Positions 14,016 through 21,731 of a stretch of 33,707 nucleotides of DNA are shown here, in pieces. The stretch lies in contig MGPC01000019.1 in NCBI GenBank assembly GCA_001797315.1, positions 1 to 33,707 of the forward strand, in the 5' to 3' direction. Position numbers and translations under genes: made by a program. Position 1 is the stretch's first letter. Every line of letters begins with the position of its first letter. A model generated the notes under the pieces. It ran no database searches. It was not told where the DNA came from and was given only the letters and a program-made list of their open reading frames with translations. This stretch comes from Curvibacter sp. GWA2_64_110. GTDB taxonomy: Bacteria > Pseudomonadota > Gammaproteobacteria > Burkholderiales > Burkholderiaceae_C.

Positions 14016-15752
14016 CTAGCGGTGGGTGAGGTGCCACCCCAGCAAGACAAGGAACAGGACGAGCAAGGTGAAGGACACGGATTTCCAGAACGCCACCGGG
14101 TTGCGTTCGATCAGCGGCGGGTTGCGCCGGCTGAGAAACTCGCGGTTCGGATGGCGCAGGTCGTAGGCCAGTTCAGAGGCCTCGTCGTAGCGCTGGTGCG
14201 GGTCGGGGCTGAGTGCCTTGCGCAACGCACCGTCGACCCAGATGGGAATCCGACGGTCATGATCCCGCACCGGGGTGTAGACCAGCTTGCGCAAATCGGT
14301 GCGGGTGCGCAGACGGGCGACCAGGGTGCCGTAAGGCAAACGTCCCGTCAGCATCTGGTAGGCGATCACGCCAAGGGAATACACATCGGAGTGGAAAGAA
14401 CCGCCTTCCCCAACAAAGTACTCTGGCGCGCTGTACTGGACCGTCCCCAGCACCTCGTTGCGCGCCTCCTCGGGCAGCGATTCCATCAGGCTGGCAATCC
14501 GGGTGGCGCCAAAGTCGATGATCTTGAGCGTGCCCTGGGTGTCGATCATGATGTTGTCGGGCCGCAGGTCCTGGTGCAGCATTTCAAGGCGGTGAAACGC
14601 CTGCAGTCCGCGGGCGATCTGCTCGATCATGTCCCGCACGCTGGCCAGTTCGAGTGCGGGGTGGTCTGACATCCATTGCGCCAGTGTTTGCCCCTCGATG
14701 TATTCCAGGGCCACATACAACGCGCTACGTGGGCGGGTTTGGGGAAAAGATTTCAGCACGTGCGTGTTATCGATGCGCCGCGCCACCCATTCCTCCATGA
14801 GGAATCGCTCCAGGTAAGCCGGATCCCCGCGCATGTCGATGGAGGGTATCTTGACGACCAGACGCTGGCCGGTCTCCGCGTCCTGTGCCAGGTAGAGGTG
14901 GCTGCGAAAGCTGGCATGCAGCTCGCGCACGATGCGGTAGCCGTCGATGACCGTGCCCGTGTCCGGCAGGGGCGGCGGCGCCAGGTGGGCCGACTGCTGC
15001 AGGACCTCGACGGCCTCGGGGGCCGGCAGTTCGTCAACGCGGATGATCTGGACGGTCAGGTTGTCGGCGCTGCCGCGTTGCAAGGCCTCGGCGACGATGG
15101 CGCGGGCGGCCTGTTCAAGGTCATCGCCGCACTGACGGATCAGGGTGCTCACGAAAGCCGGGTCGACGTACTCGTAAACGCCATCGGTGGCCAACAGAAA
15201 GATGTCATGGACCTCGACGGGCAGAGCCACATAGTCGAGCTCCAGCTGCGGCTGGATGCCCATGGCGCGGCTCAGGTAGCTCTGGTCCTGCGCCAGGATT
15301 ACGCGGTGGTCCGTTGTCAGCTGTTCCAGCGAATGGCCTTGCAGGCGGTAGATCCGCGTATCGCCGACGTGGAAGAGGTGGGCCGTGGTCGACTTGAGGA
15401 TCAGGGCGCTGAACGTGCACACATAACCCTTGTCCTTGTCATAGCGCCCCTGGCTTTGCTGGGTCTGGGAGTGCAGCCAGGCGTTGGTGGCGGTCAGGAC
15501 ACGCTGGGCCGAGCGTTTGACCGACCAAGCGTCCGAGGTGCAGTAGTAGTCGGAGAGGAAACCCTTGACCGCGGATTCGCTGGCGATGTGGCCAACGTCG
15601 CTGCTGCTGATGCCGTCGGCCAGCGCAATGGCGATGCCTTTGCCGCTGAGCTGCGGTTCACGGGGAATGCACAAGCCGTGAAAATCCTGGTTGGCCGTCT
15701 TGCGCCCCTTGTCGCTGTACTGGCCGAGGGTGATCCTGAGTTGTGCGGGCAT
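14016..15752 (-). CDS. Bifunctional PP2C phosphatase / Ser-Thr protein kinase, membrane-anchored
   Basis: A 578-residue fusion. Residues about 1-250 form a PP2C-type phosphatase with metal-binding motifs LADGISSSDVG, GDTRIYRL, LLATDGVYEY and GSADNLTVQ. Residues about 270-535 form a Hanks-type kinase: VVKIP (ATP lysine), catalytic HQDLRPDN (His393-Gln-Asp395, in place of HRD), IDFG (Asp413), APEY and DVYSLGVIAYQMLTGRLPYG. The glycine-rich loop is degenerate (RELHASFRSHLYLA). A single transmembrane helix closes the protein (about 553-573, FTLLVLFLVLLGW). It is the last gene of nrtABD-FNT-kinase. From memory, Pseudomonas aeruginosa has a kinase gene (PA1782) in the same place next to nirB and a nitrate transporter. 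Its target in nitrate uptake or reduction is unknown. Confidence 0.9.
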   Translation of the reverse strand: MPAQLRITLGQYSDKGRKTANQDFHGLCIPREPQLSGKGIAIALADGISSSDVGHIASESAVKGFLSDYYCTSDAWSVKRSAQRVLTATNAWLHSQTQQSQGRYDKDKGYVCTFSALILKSTTAHLFHVGDTRIYRLQGHSLEQLTTDHRVILAQDQSYLSRAMGIQPQLELDYVALPVEVHDIFLLATDGVYEYVDPAFVSTLIRQCGDDLEQAARAIVAEALQRGSADNLTVQIIRVDELPAPEAVEVLQQSAHLAPPPLPDTGTVIDGYRIVRELHASFRSHLYLAQDAETGQRLVVKIPSIDMRGDPAYLERFLMEEWVARRIDNTHVLKSFPQTRPRSALYVALEYIEGQTLAQWMSDHPALELASVRDMIEQIARGLQAFHRLEMLHQDLRPDNIMIDTQGTLKIIDFGATRIASLMESLPEEARNEVLGTVQYSAPEYFVGEGGSFHSDVYSLGVIAYQMLTGRLPYGTLVARLRTRTDLRKLVYTPVRDHDRRIPIWVDGALRKALSPDPHQRYDEASELAYDLRHPNREFLSRRNPPLIERNPVAFWKSVSFTLLVLFLVLLGWHLTHR

Positions 15753-15816
15753 GGCGGAAAAGAATGTACCCCGATCCGGCTGGATCGGGGCAGGCAGGCA
15801 CGGGGCGGTCTACGCC

Positions 15817-16629
15817 TTAGCGGGTCGCGCGCTTCGGCGCGGTCTTGTAGTGGGTCGAGTAGAGGGTGGCACCGACGAACGTCAGCCCGCCCACCAGATT
15901 GCCGATGACGGTGGGGATTTCGTTCCAGATGAAGTAGTCCATCAGCGTGAACTTGCCGCCCAGCATCAGGCCGGAGGGGAACAGGAACATGTTCACGATC
16001 GAATGCTCGAAGCCCATGTAGAAGAACACCAGGATGGGCATCCACATGCCGATCACCTTGCCCGACACCGACGTGGACATCATGGCGGCAACGACGCCGG
16101 TGGAGACCATCCAGTTGCACATCACGCCGCGAATGAAGAGCGTGAGCATGCCGGCAGCGCCGTGGGCGGCATAGCCCACGGTGCGGCTCTCGCCGATGAC
16201 GCCGAGCTTCAGGCCGACGGCATTGGGTGCTTCGGTGAAGCCGAAGGTCACGATGATGGCCATGAAGACGGCGACGGTCAGGGCGCCCGCGAAATTGCCC
16301 ACAAAGACGAGTCCCCAGTTGCGCATCACGCCGCCCCAGGTGGCGCCAGGGCGCTTGTCGAACACCGCCAGCGGCGCGAGGGTGAACACCCCGGTGAGCA
16401 GGTCGAAGCCCATCAGGTACAGCATGCAGAAGCCCACAGGAAACAGCAGGGCGCCGAGCAGCGGGTTGCCCGTGTTGACGGTGACTGTCACGGCAAAGGC
16501 GGCGGCCAGTGCCAGAATGGCGCCGGCCATGTAGGCACGGATGATGGTGTCACGTGTCGACATGAAGATTTTGGATTCACCGGCGTCAACCATCTTGGTG
16601 ACGAATTCGGCGGGGGCGAGATAAGCCAT
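15817..16629 (-). CDS. Formate/nitrite transporter family channel (NirC-like)
   Basis: A 270-residue FNT family membrane protein with about six hydrophobic helices (for example AYMAGAILALAAAFAVTV, LGALLFPVGFCMLYLMG, GLVFVGNFAGALTVAVFMAII, IGMWMPILVFFYMGFEHSIVNMF). Family marks include DLLTGVFTL, the MCNWMV helix break and FEHSIVNMFLFPSGL. In this setting it most likely moves nitrite (import, or export of excess) across the inner membrane. Start ATG 16629 has the ribosome binding site AAGGAAG. It lies between nrtD and the kinase; the 87-base nrtD-FNT gap holds a CCGC-GGGG/CCCC-GCGG stem without a U-run. Confidence 0.92.
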   Translation of the reverse strand: MAYLAPAEFVTKMVDAGESKIFMSTRDTIIRAYMAGAILALAAAFAVTVTVNTGNPLLGALLFPVGFCMLYLMGFDLLTGVFTLAPLAVFDKRPGATWGGVMRNWGLVFVGNFAGALTVAVFMAIIVTFGFTEAPNAVGLKLGVIGESRTVGYAAHGAAGMLTLFIRGVMCNWMVSTGVVAAMMSTSVSGKVIGMWMPILVFFYMGFEHSIVNMFLFPSGLMLGGKFTLMDYFIWNEIPTVIGNLVGGLTFVGATLYSTHYKTAPKRATR

Positions 16630-16716
16630 GTTGTCTTCCTTGCTTTATTGTGGTGGGTGAGTGGTATTCCGCGGGGTTGGGGTCCCCTGCGGTAAAAACG
16701 TGTGGGGCTGGGGCGC

Positions 16717-17553
16717 TCAGGCCGCCTTCTCGACGTGCGCCTGGCGCGTGTAGAGGAAGTCGATCACCGCCTTGCGGTAGTTGATGTAGCGTGGGTCTTC
16801 GGCCAGCTGCACGCGGTTGCGCGGGCGCGGCAGGTCGACGGCCAGCACCTCGCCGATGGTGGCGGCCGGGCCGTTGGTCATCATCACGATCTTGTCGCTC
16901 AGCAGCACGGCTTCGTCGACGTCGTGCGTCACCATCACCACCGTGCTCCTGGTGCGCGCTACGATCTCCAGCAGCTCGTCCTGCAGCTTGGCGCGCGTCA
17001 GCGCATCCAGGGCGCCGAAGGGCTCGTCCATCAGCAGCACTTGCGGCTCCATGGAGAGGGCGCGGGCAATGCCGACGCGTTGTTTCATGCCGCCCGATAT
17101 TTCGCCCGGGCGCTTCTGCGCCGCCGCGCTCAGGCCCACCAGTTCGAGTGCCGCTTCGGTGCGCGCCTTGAGCTGGGCCTTGTTCTCCGCCGGGGCGCCG
17201 GTGCTCTTGCTGGCGGCGCCGAAGACGCGTTCCACCGCCAGGTAGACGTTCTCGAAGCAGGTCAGCCAGGGCAGCAGCGAATGGTTCTGGAACACCACCG
17301 CGCGCTCGGGGCCGGGGCCGGCGATCTCGCGGTTGGCGCACAACAGGGTGCCGGCGGTGGGGGTGGTCAGGCCCGCGATCAGGTTGAGCAGGGTGGACTT
17401 GCCGCAGCCCGAGTGGCCGATCAGCGCCACGAACTCGCCCTTGGCAATCGTCAGGTTGATGTCGCGCAGGGCGGGGAACAGGCCCTTCTTGGTGCGGAAG
17501 GTCTGCTCGACCCCCTGGACCTCGATGAACTTGGTGGTGTGGGATGCATTCAT
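16717..17553 (-). CDS. nrtD: Nitrate ABC transporter ATP-binding protein
   Basis: A 278-residue ATPase of the nitrate/sulfonate/taurine ABC family that drives nitrate import. Walker A is GHSGCGKST (residues 46-54), the signature is EISGGMKQRVGIARAL, Walker B is VLLMDEPFGALD, and the switch histidine sits in MVTHDVDEAVLL. It ends soon after the ATPase domain, so it is NrtD-like; no NrtC with a fused binding domain is present. GGAGGT 6 bases before ATG 17553 supports the start. It follows nrtB by 52 bases. Confidence 0.93.
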   Translation of the reverse strand: MNASHTTKFIEVQGVEQTFRTKKGLFPALRDINLTIAKGEFVALIGHSGCGKSTLLNLIAGLTTPTAGTLLCANREIAGPGPERAVVFQNHSLLPWLTCFENVYLAVERVFGAASKSTGAPAENKAQLKARTEAALELVGLSAAAQKRPGEISGGMKQRVGIARALSMEPQVLLMDEPFGALDALTRAKLQDELLEIVARTRSTVVMVTHDVDEAVLLSDKIVMMTNGPAATIGEVLAVDLPRPRNRVQLAEDPRYINYRKAVIDFLYTRQAHVEKAA

Positions 17554-17605
17554 TTCATGACCTCCATGCTTCGCATTGCGGTGTTAGGGGCAGTCGGGCG
17601 GGGGC

Positions 17606-18538
17606 TCATGACTTCACTTCCTCGAACGTGAAGGCGCTGGCCAGTTTGATCAGGGCGTACTCGAGCACCAGGCCGACGATGCCGATCACGAAAATGGCGA
17701 TGATGATGTTCTTGACGTTGAGGTTGTTCCACTCGTCCCAGACCCAGAAGCCGATGCCCACGCCGCCGGTCAGCATCTCGGCCGCCACGATCACCAGCCA
17801 GGCGGTGCCTACCGCCAGCCGTACGCCGGTCAGCATGTAGGGCAGCACGGCGGGGAACAGGATCTTGGTGAAGATCTTCCATTCCGACAGGTTGAGCACG
17901 CGCGCCACGTTCATGAAGTCGCTCGGCACGCGCTGCACGCCGACCGCGGTGTTGATGATCATGGGCCAGATCGAGCAGATGAAGATGGTCCAGATGGCGG
18001 CCGGGTTGGCGCCCTTGAAGACCAGCAGGCCGATCGGCAGCCAGGCCAGCGGCGAGACCGGGCGCAGCAGGCTGATGAGCGGGTTGAACATGCGGCTCAG
18101 GAACTCGAAGCGCCCGATCATGAAACCGGCCGGGATGCCGACGGCTGCCGCCAGACTGAAGCCCAAAGCGACACGTTCCAGCGACATCAGCACGTTCCAG
18201 CCCACGCCCTGGTCGTTCGGGCCCTTGCGGTAGAACGGGTCGCTGAATACGTCCAGCGCCTGCTTGAAGGTCTCTGCGGGGCTGGGGATGCTGCTGCTGC
18301 TGGTGATCGTCACCAGCGCCCAGATGCCGACCAGCAGGGCCAGGCCCAGCAGCGGCGGAATCACGCGCAAGGCCAAGCCGCGCCAGTCGTAGCCGATCGT
18401 CTGCGGTGCTGCGCTTTCACGAGGTTTTTCGGTCTTGGTCCTCATGGAATATACGGCAGGCGCTATCTTTTCCGTAGCGTTCGGCAGGGTGGCGGGGCTG
18501 ACCCGATCCACCGGGGGATGAAACACGGCGCTGACCAT
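17606..18538 (-). CDS. nrtB: Nitrate ABC transporter permease
   Basis: A 310-residue inner-membrane permease of the BPD_transp_1 type, with an N-terminal cytoplasmic stretch of about 50 residues, hydrophobic segments (VIPPLLGLALLVGIWALVTI, LGFSLAAAVGIPAGFMIG, AIWTIFICSIWPMIINTAVG, LVIVAAEMLTGGVGIGFW, IIAIFVIGIVGLVLEYALI) and the EAA-like loop around RVLNLSEWKIFTKILFPAVLPYMLTG that contacts the ATPase. LLRPVSPLAWLPIGLLVFKG is characteristic of NrtB. It starts 18 bases after nrtA with ribosome binding site AAAGGAA. Confidence 0.94.
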   Translation of the reverse strand: MVSAVFHPPVDRVSPATLPNATEKIAPAVYSMRTKTEKPRESAAPQTIGYDWRGLALRVIPPLLGLALLVGIWALVTITSSSSIPSPAETFKQALDVFSDPFYRKGPNDQGVGWNVLMSLERVALGFSLAAAVGIPAGFMIGRFEFLSRMFNPLISLLRPVSPLAWLPIGLLVFKGANPAAIWTIFICSIWPMIINTAVGVQRVPSDFMNVARVLNLSEWKIFTKILFPAVLPYMLTGVRLAVGTAWLVIVAAEMLTGGVGIGFWVWDEWNNLNVKNIIIAIFVIGIVGLVLEYALIKLASAFTFEEVKS

Positions 18539-18556
18539 GATGCGTTCCTTTTTGCT

Positions 18557-19801
18557 TCAGGCTTTGATCTTGAAACTGTCGGCGTATTTCTTCGGGTCCT
18601 TGCCGTCCCAGACCACGCCGTCGATGAGCTTGCTGGTGCGCATGACGTCCTTGGGCACAGGTACCTTCATGGCCGAGGCGACCTGTTTGTACAAGTCGAT
18701 CTGGTTGATCTGCTTGGCGACAGTCAGGTAGTCCGGGTGCTCTTTGATCAGACCCCAGCGCTTGTGCTGGGTCAGGAACCACATGCCGTCGGACAGGTAA
18801 GGGAAATTCACCTGGCCGTCGTTGTAGAACTTCATGTGGTTGGGGTCGTCCCAGGTCTTGCCCAGCCCGTTCTGGTAGCGCCCCAGGATGCGCTGATTGA
18901 TGGCGTCGACGCTGGTGTTGATGTAGGACTTCTGCGCCACCGTCTCGGCCATCTTCATCTTGTTCGACAGGCTGGCGTCGATCCACTGGCTGGCTTCGAG
19001 CACCGCCATCATCACGGCACGGGTAGTGTTGGGGTACTTCTTGACGAAGTCGGCCGTGGTGCCCAGCACTTTTTCCGGGTGGTCCTTCCAGATGTCCTGC
19101 GTGGTGTTGGCGGTAATGCCGATGCCGTCCATGATGGCGCGGTGGTTCCACGGCTCGCCGACGCAGAAGCCATCCATATTGCCCACACGCATGTTGGCCA
19201 CCATCTGCGGCGGCGGCACGGTGATCAGCTTGGCACCACTTAGCGGGTTGATGCCGGCTGCAGCCAGCCAGTAGTGCATCCACATGGCGTGGGTACCGGT
19301 GGGGAAGGTGCCGGCAAAGGTGTATTCCCGTTTTTCCTTGGCCATCAGCTTGGCCAGCGAGGGGCCGTCCACGGCGCCTTTGTCGGCCAGGGCTTTGGAC
19401 AGTGAAATGGCCTGGCCGTTGTTGTTGATGCTCATCAGCACCGCCATGTCCTTCTTCGGGCCGCTGATACCCAGGTGCACACCGTAGACCAGGCCGTACA
19501 GCACATGGGCCATGTCCAGTTCGCCGTTGACCAGTTTGTCGCGCACGCCGGCCCAGCTGGCTTCCTTGCTGGGGGTGATCTTGACGCCGTACTTCTGGTC
19601 GAAGCCCAGCACCGAGGCCATCACCACGCTGGCGCAGTCGGTCAGCGGGATGAAGCCGATCTTCACTTCCTTCTTCTCCGGGGCATCGGAGCCGGCGGCA
19701 TAGACGGCGGCGCGCAGGGCGGGGTCGATGCCGAGGGCACCGACAGCGGCGGTTTGCAGCACGGTGCGGCGGCTGAGTTTGGCATTCAGAAGATCAGGCA
19801 T
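18557..19801 (-). CDS. nrtA: Nitrate ABC transporter substrate-binding protein, Tat-exported
   Basis: A 414-residue NrtA that binds nitrate in the periplasm and delivers it to NrtB/NrtD. The N terminus carries a twin-arginine signal (LSRRTVLQTAAVGALGI, Arg11-Arg12). The mature part shows NrtA-type blocks: KIGFIPLTDCASVVMAS, ELDMAHVLYGLVYGVHLG, FAGTFPTGTHAMWMHYWLAAAG, NMRVGNMDGFCVGEPWNHRAI and SDGMWFLTQHKRWGL. AAGGAG six bases upstream favours ATG 19801 over the adjoining GTG at 19804. It is first gene of the transport operon, behind a sigma-54 promoter, twin hairpins and a terminator, so its expression should need both nitrogen limitation and nitrate. Confidence 0.95.
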   Translation of the reverse strand: MPDLLNAKLSRRTVLQTAAVGALGIDPALRAAVYAAGSDAPEKKEVKIGFIPLTDCASVVMASVLGFDQKYGVKITPSKEASWAGVRDKLVNGELDMAHVLYGLVYGVHLGISGPKKDMAVLMSINNNGQAISLSKALADKGAVDGPSLAKLMAKEKREYTFAGTFPTGTHAMWMHYWLAAAGINPLSGAKLITVPPPQMVANMRVGNMDGFCVGEPWNHRAIMDGIGITANTTQDIWKDHPEKVLGTTADFVKKYPNTTRAVMMAVLEASQWIDASLSNKMKMAETVAQKSYINTSVDAINQRILGRYQNGLGKTWDDPNHMKFYNDGQVNFPYLSDGMWFLTQHKRWGLIKEHPDYLTVAKQINQIDLYKQVASAMKVPVPKDVMRTSKLIDGVVWDGKDPKKYADSFKIKA

Positions 19802-19825
19802 CACAAGCTCCTTGAGTCAACGAAG

Positions 19826-19894
19826 AAAACAAAAAAGGCGTCCTCACGCGACTTGCACGTCATGCAGACGGTGCAAACCTGTGGGGACGCCTTT
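19826..19894 (-). terminator. Leader terminator of the nrtA operon (antitermination target)
   Basis: In the RNA, AAAGGCGTCCCCAC (19894-19881) pairs with GTGAGGACGCCTTT (19847-19834), 13 of 14 bp, with an inner TTGCAC/GTGCAA hairpin. TTTTTTGTTTT follows (to about 19826). It ends about 25 bases before the nrtA ATG. The lower stem GGCGTC/GACGCC resembles that of the nirB leader terminator. Confidence 0.92.
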
Positions 19895-19902
19895 GTCCGG
19901 AT

Positions 19903-19954
19903 TCGGCAGTCCCATCCGCCGTTGGATGGCCCTGCCGAGTGACCTTCATTGGTC
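19903..19954 (-). promoter_or_regulatory. Two-hairpin ANTAR target in the nrtA leader
   Basis: P1 (19954-19941): GACC, loop AATGAA, GGTC. P2 (19929-19912): CCATCC, loop AACGGC, GGATGG, on a lower stem TCGGCAG/CTGCCGA (19938-19932 and 19909-19903). Both loops have six bases with A at position 1 and G at position 4, the known ANTAR signature. P1 begins at about +4 of the predicted transcript. Binding by NasR should prevent formation or action of the terminator at 19826-19894. Confidence 0.88.
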
Positions 19955-19965
19955 TTGTTTAAGAC

Positions 19966-19983
19966 AAAGCAATGTTTGTGCCA
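19966..19983 (-). promoter_or_regulatory. Sigma-54 promoter of nrtA
   Basis: Minus-strand TGGCAC-AAACA-TTGCTTT (19983-19966) is a full match to the -24/-12 consensus. With C19969 at -12 the transcript starts near 19957, three bases before the first ANTAR hairpin. Confidence 0.9.
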
Positions 19984-20000
19984 GATATATTGAGCGCTGT

Positions 20001-20058
20001 TTTGCTATTGTTTCTATAGCGTATGGCGCTTATTTCACATGGCCTGGAGCCAGATTTC
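20001..20058. repeat. Comamonadaceae-type short repeat, copy D, upstream of the nrtA promoter
   Basis: TTTGCTATTGTTTCTATAGC, then GTATGGCGCTTATTTCACAT, then GGCCTGGAGCCAGATTTC. It is the most complete copy in the window and lies between the nrtA promoter and the NtrC-like site at 20077. Confidence 0.75.
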
Positions 20059-20076
20059 TTGCCCAGGTCGCAGGGG

Positions 20077-20093
20077 TGCACCTGTTTTGTGCG
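20077..20093. promoter_or_regulatory. NtrC-like enhancer site for nrtA
   Basis: TGCAC-CTGTTTT-GTGCG fits the NtrC dyad TGCAC-N7-GTGCA with one mismatch. It lies about 120-136 bases upstream of the predicted nrtA start, a usual distance for NtrC acting on a sigma-54 promoter. Confidence 0.65.
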
Positions 20094-20129
20094 GCGCACC
20101 AAAAGTGAAAAGGCGGCCGTGCGTTGTGC

Positions 20130-21401
20130 TTACAGCAGATCGGCTGCGTCGAGCATGAGCTGCGCCACTTCCACCAGCTTCAGTCCCTTGTCCATGGCGG
20201 TTTTGCGCAGCTTGTCGTAGGCGGCCTGTTCGCTCAAGGCCTGACGCTGCATCAGCAGGCCCTTGGCCCGGTCGATCAGTTTGCGTTCGTTGAGGCTGGC
20301 TCGCACGGTGTCGAGCTCGTCGCCCATGGTCTGCAGGCGCCGGGCCTGTTCCTGCACCAGTTCCAGGATCGAGCGCTCCAGCTGCAAGCCGTAGCCCTGG
20401 GCCGGCACACCAAAGCCGGGTGTCGCCGCCCCCGGGGCGCTGGCGGGCGTGGCCGCATCCCGGAAAAAAGACAGCGCATCGGCTTCGCGGGTGGTGGTGG
20501 CGTCGAGTGCCTGGTAGGCCTGCAGGTCGCGGCTGGCAGCGGTGATTTTTTCTTCGCAGACCCGCAACAGGTCGTGTGCGAGCTGGTCTTCCACGACTTT
20601 CATGCAATCGATCCGCTGGCTGCAGCAGTTGAACCAGACCTGGCTCTGGCCGGCGTCGAGTGCGGCGCCGTCCGCGGCCGTGCCCAGGATGCGTCGCATG
20701 CGCTCCAGCTCCGCCAGCGTCGCGCGGTCCTGGCTCTGCGCCCACAAGGCGCCGACCTGGGCGTTGGAGAACTCGGCGAACACCTGCAGGCAGCGCTCCT
20801 GGGACTCGATCAGGTGCAGCAGGCGCTGTTGTTCGCCTGCCGTGGCATGCCCCGAGGCGAACAGGGCCGAGCCGACGGCGCGCTCCTGGCCAGCGAATTC
20901 CTTGCCCTGCATGAAATTGAACAGGGCCACCAGCAGGCGCGAGACCTCGGGGTCGCAGGCGCTGTCGGCGGCTTCGAACACCACCGCCAGCAGCCCGGCG
21001 ATCAGCCGGACATAGGCATCGGTGGCCTGCCGGGCGGTCCAGCGCAGGGCGTCGATCTGCTGGCGCAGCGCAGGCAGGGCGTCCAGCCCGTGCAGCACAT
21101 AGGCGATCCGGCTGAACAGCCGGGCCCCATGGCCCACGCGGTCGGATTCGGTGTCCAGCTTGTCGAAACAGGCGCGCAGCTCGGCTTCGATCTGCCGGCA
21201 CTCGTCGATCTGCTGCGCGCGTGCCTTGGCAAAGCGCGTTCCCTGGGAGCCCAGGTAGAGGTTGGACAAGCCGCGTTCGCGCTGCAGGCCGTGCACCAGG
21301 CGCCCGGACACGTTCACCAGCGCGCTGGTGAGCGCGAGCTGCTGCAGCTCGGCGATTTCGCAGCGTTTGGCTGCAACCAGAAAATTAAGACCCGATTTCA
21401 T
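20130..21401 (-). CDS. nasR: Nitrate-responsive antiterminator, NIT-ANTAR protein
   Basis: A 423-residue NasR-type regulator. Residues about 40-290 form the all-helical NIT domain that senses nitrate/nitrite (GLQRERGLSNLYLGSQG near its start), and residues about 335-420 the RNA-binding ANTAR domain (LNERKLIDRAKGLLMQRQALSEQAAYDKLRKTAMDKG). In Klebsiella, NasR with nitrate stops termination in the nasF leader. Here two matching leaders, before nrtA and nirB, are present in the same locus. The start is either ATG 21401, which overlaps the stop of a 33-codon upstream ORF, or TTG 21407; neither has a clear ribosome binding site, so coupling via ATG 21401 is preferred. The gene runs in the same direction as nrtA, 328 bases upstream of it. 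Confidence 0.93.
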   Translation of the reverse strand: MKSGLNFLVAAKRCEIAELQQLALTSALVNVSGRLVHGLQRERGLSNLYLGSQGTRFAKARAQQIDECRQIEAELRACFDKLDTESDRVGHGARLFSRIAYVLHGLDALPALRQQIDALRWTARQATDAYVRLIAGLLAVVFEAADSACDPEVSRLLVALFNFMQGKEFAGQERAVGSALFASGHATAGEQQRLLHLIESQERCLQVFAEFSNAQVGALWAQSQDRATLAELERMRRILGTAADGAALDAGQSQVWFNCCSQRIDCMKVVEDQLAHDLLRVCEEKITAASRDLQAYQALDATTTREADALSFFRDAATPASAPGAATPGFGVPAQGYGLQLERSILELVQEQARRLQTMGDELDTVRASLNERKLIDRAKGLLMQRQALSEQAAYDKLRKTAMDKGLKLVEVAQLMLDAADLL

Positions 21402-21499
21402 GCGCAATGGAACAAAGTGTGGCGATGGAGCTTAGCAGCAAGGGTGACCACGCCGGACTGCGCTTCGACCACGATGACGAGATGCACCAGATCCATCAT
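21398..21499 (-). CDS. Possible 33-codon upstream ORF coupled to nasR
   Basis: ATG 21499 is preceded by a good ribosome binding site (AGGAAAG, 21507-21502) and opens a 33-codon frame (MMDLVHLVIVVEAQSG...) whose TGA overlaps the nasR ATG at 21401 (ATGA). nasR has no ribosome binding site of its own, so translational coupling is plausible. I do not recognise the peptide. A sigma-54-like match at 21511-21526 would start transcription right at this ATG and remove the ribosome binding site, so the two readings compete. Confidence 0.4.
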   Translation of the reverse strand: MMDLVHLVIVVEAQSGVVTLAAKLHRHTLFHCA

Positions 21500-21510
21500 G
21501 GCTTTCCTGC

Positions 21511-21526
21511 CGCAAGATTCGCGCCA
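21511..21526 (-). promoter_or_regulatory. Possible sigma-54 promoter of nasR
   Basis: Minus-strand TGGCGC-GAATC-TTGCG (21526-21511) has the same -24 box as the nirB promoter and differs from consensus only at -22 and the last base. It would start near 21500, about 100 bases before nasR. It conflicts with the ribosome binding site of the 33-codon ORF, and no enhancer site was found, so confidence is limited. Confidence 0.4.
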
Positions 21527-21546
21527 GCGCCTGGGGCCGATTGCCT

Positions 21547-21552
21547 TAGAAT
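21547..21552 (+). promoter_or_regulatory. -10 box of the thiamine-regulated operon
   Basis: TAGAAT just upstream of the riboswitch is a good -10 hexamer; no clear -35 is seen 16-18 bases before it. Transcription would start near 21559, at the first base-paired stem of the riboswitch. Confidence 0.45.
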
Positions 21553-21557
21553 CAGGC

Positions 21558-21656
21558 GTGCTCCGGGGTGCGATCCTGCCGTGATGGCGGGATGGCTGAG
21601 ATGGTGAAGCCGAACCCGCGAACTTGACTCGGATCATGCCGACGTAAGAAGAGCTG
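21558..21656 (+). promoter_or_regulatory. TPP (THI-element) riboswitch
   Basis: The conserved thiamine pyrophosphate aptamer is plain: CCGGGGTGC (21563-21571), GATGGCTGAGATGG (about 21591-21604), GAACCCGCGAACTTGA (about 21612-21627) and CTCGGATCATGCCGACGTAAG (about 21628-21648, closing part), with a short P1 stem GCTC/GAGC (21560-21563 and 21651-21654). It precedes the LuxE-like gene by about 75 bases. No U-run terminator follows, so control is likely at translation start or through Rho. TPP should lower expression of the whole operon. Confidence 0.93.
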
Positions 21657-21731
21657 TCAGGAACAAGCGTCCCGCCCTGCCACCCCTTTCGGAGCACCCG
21701 TGCGAAGCACACCACCGGAAGAAGGGCGAAC

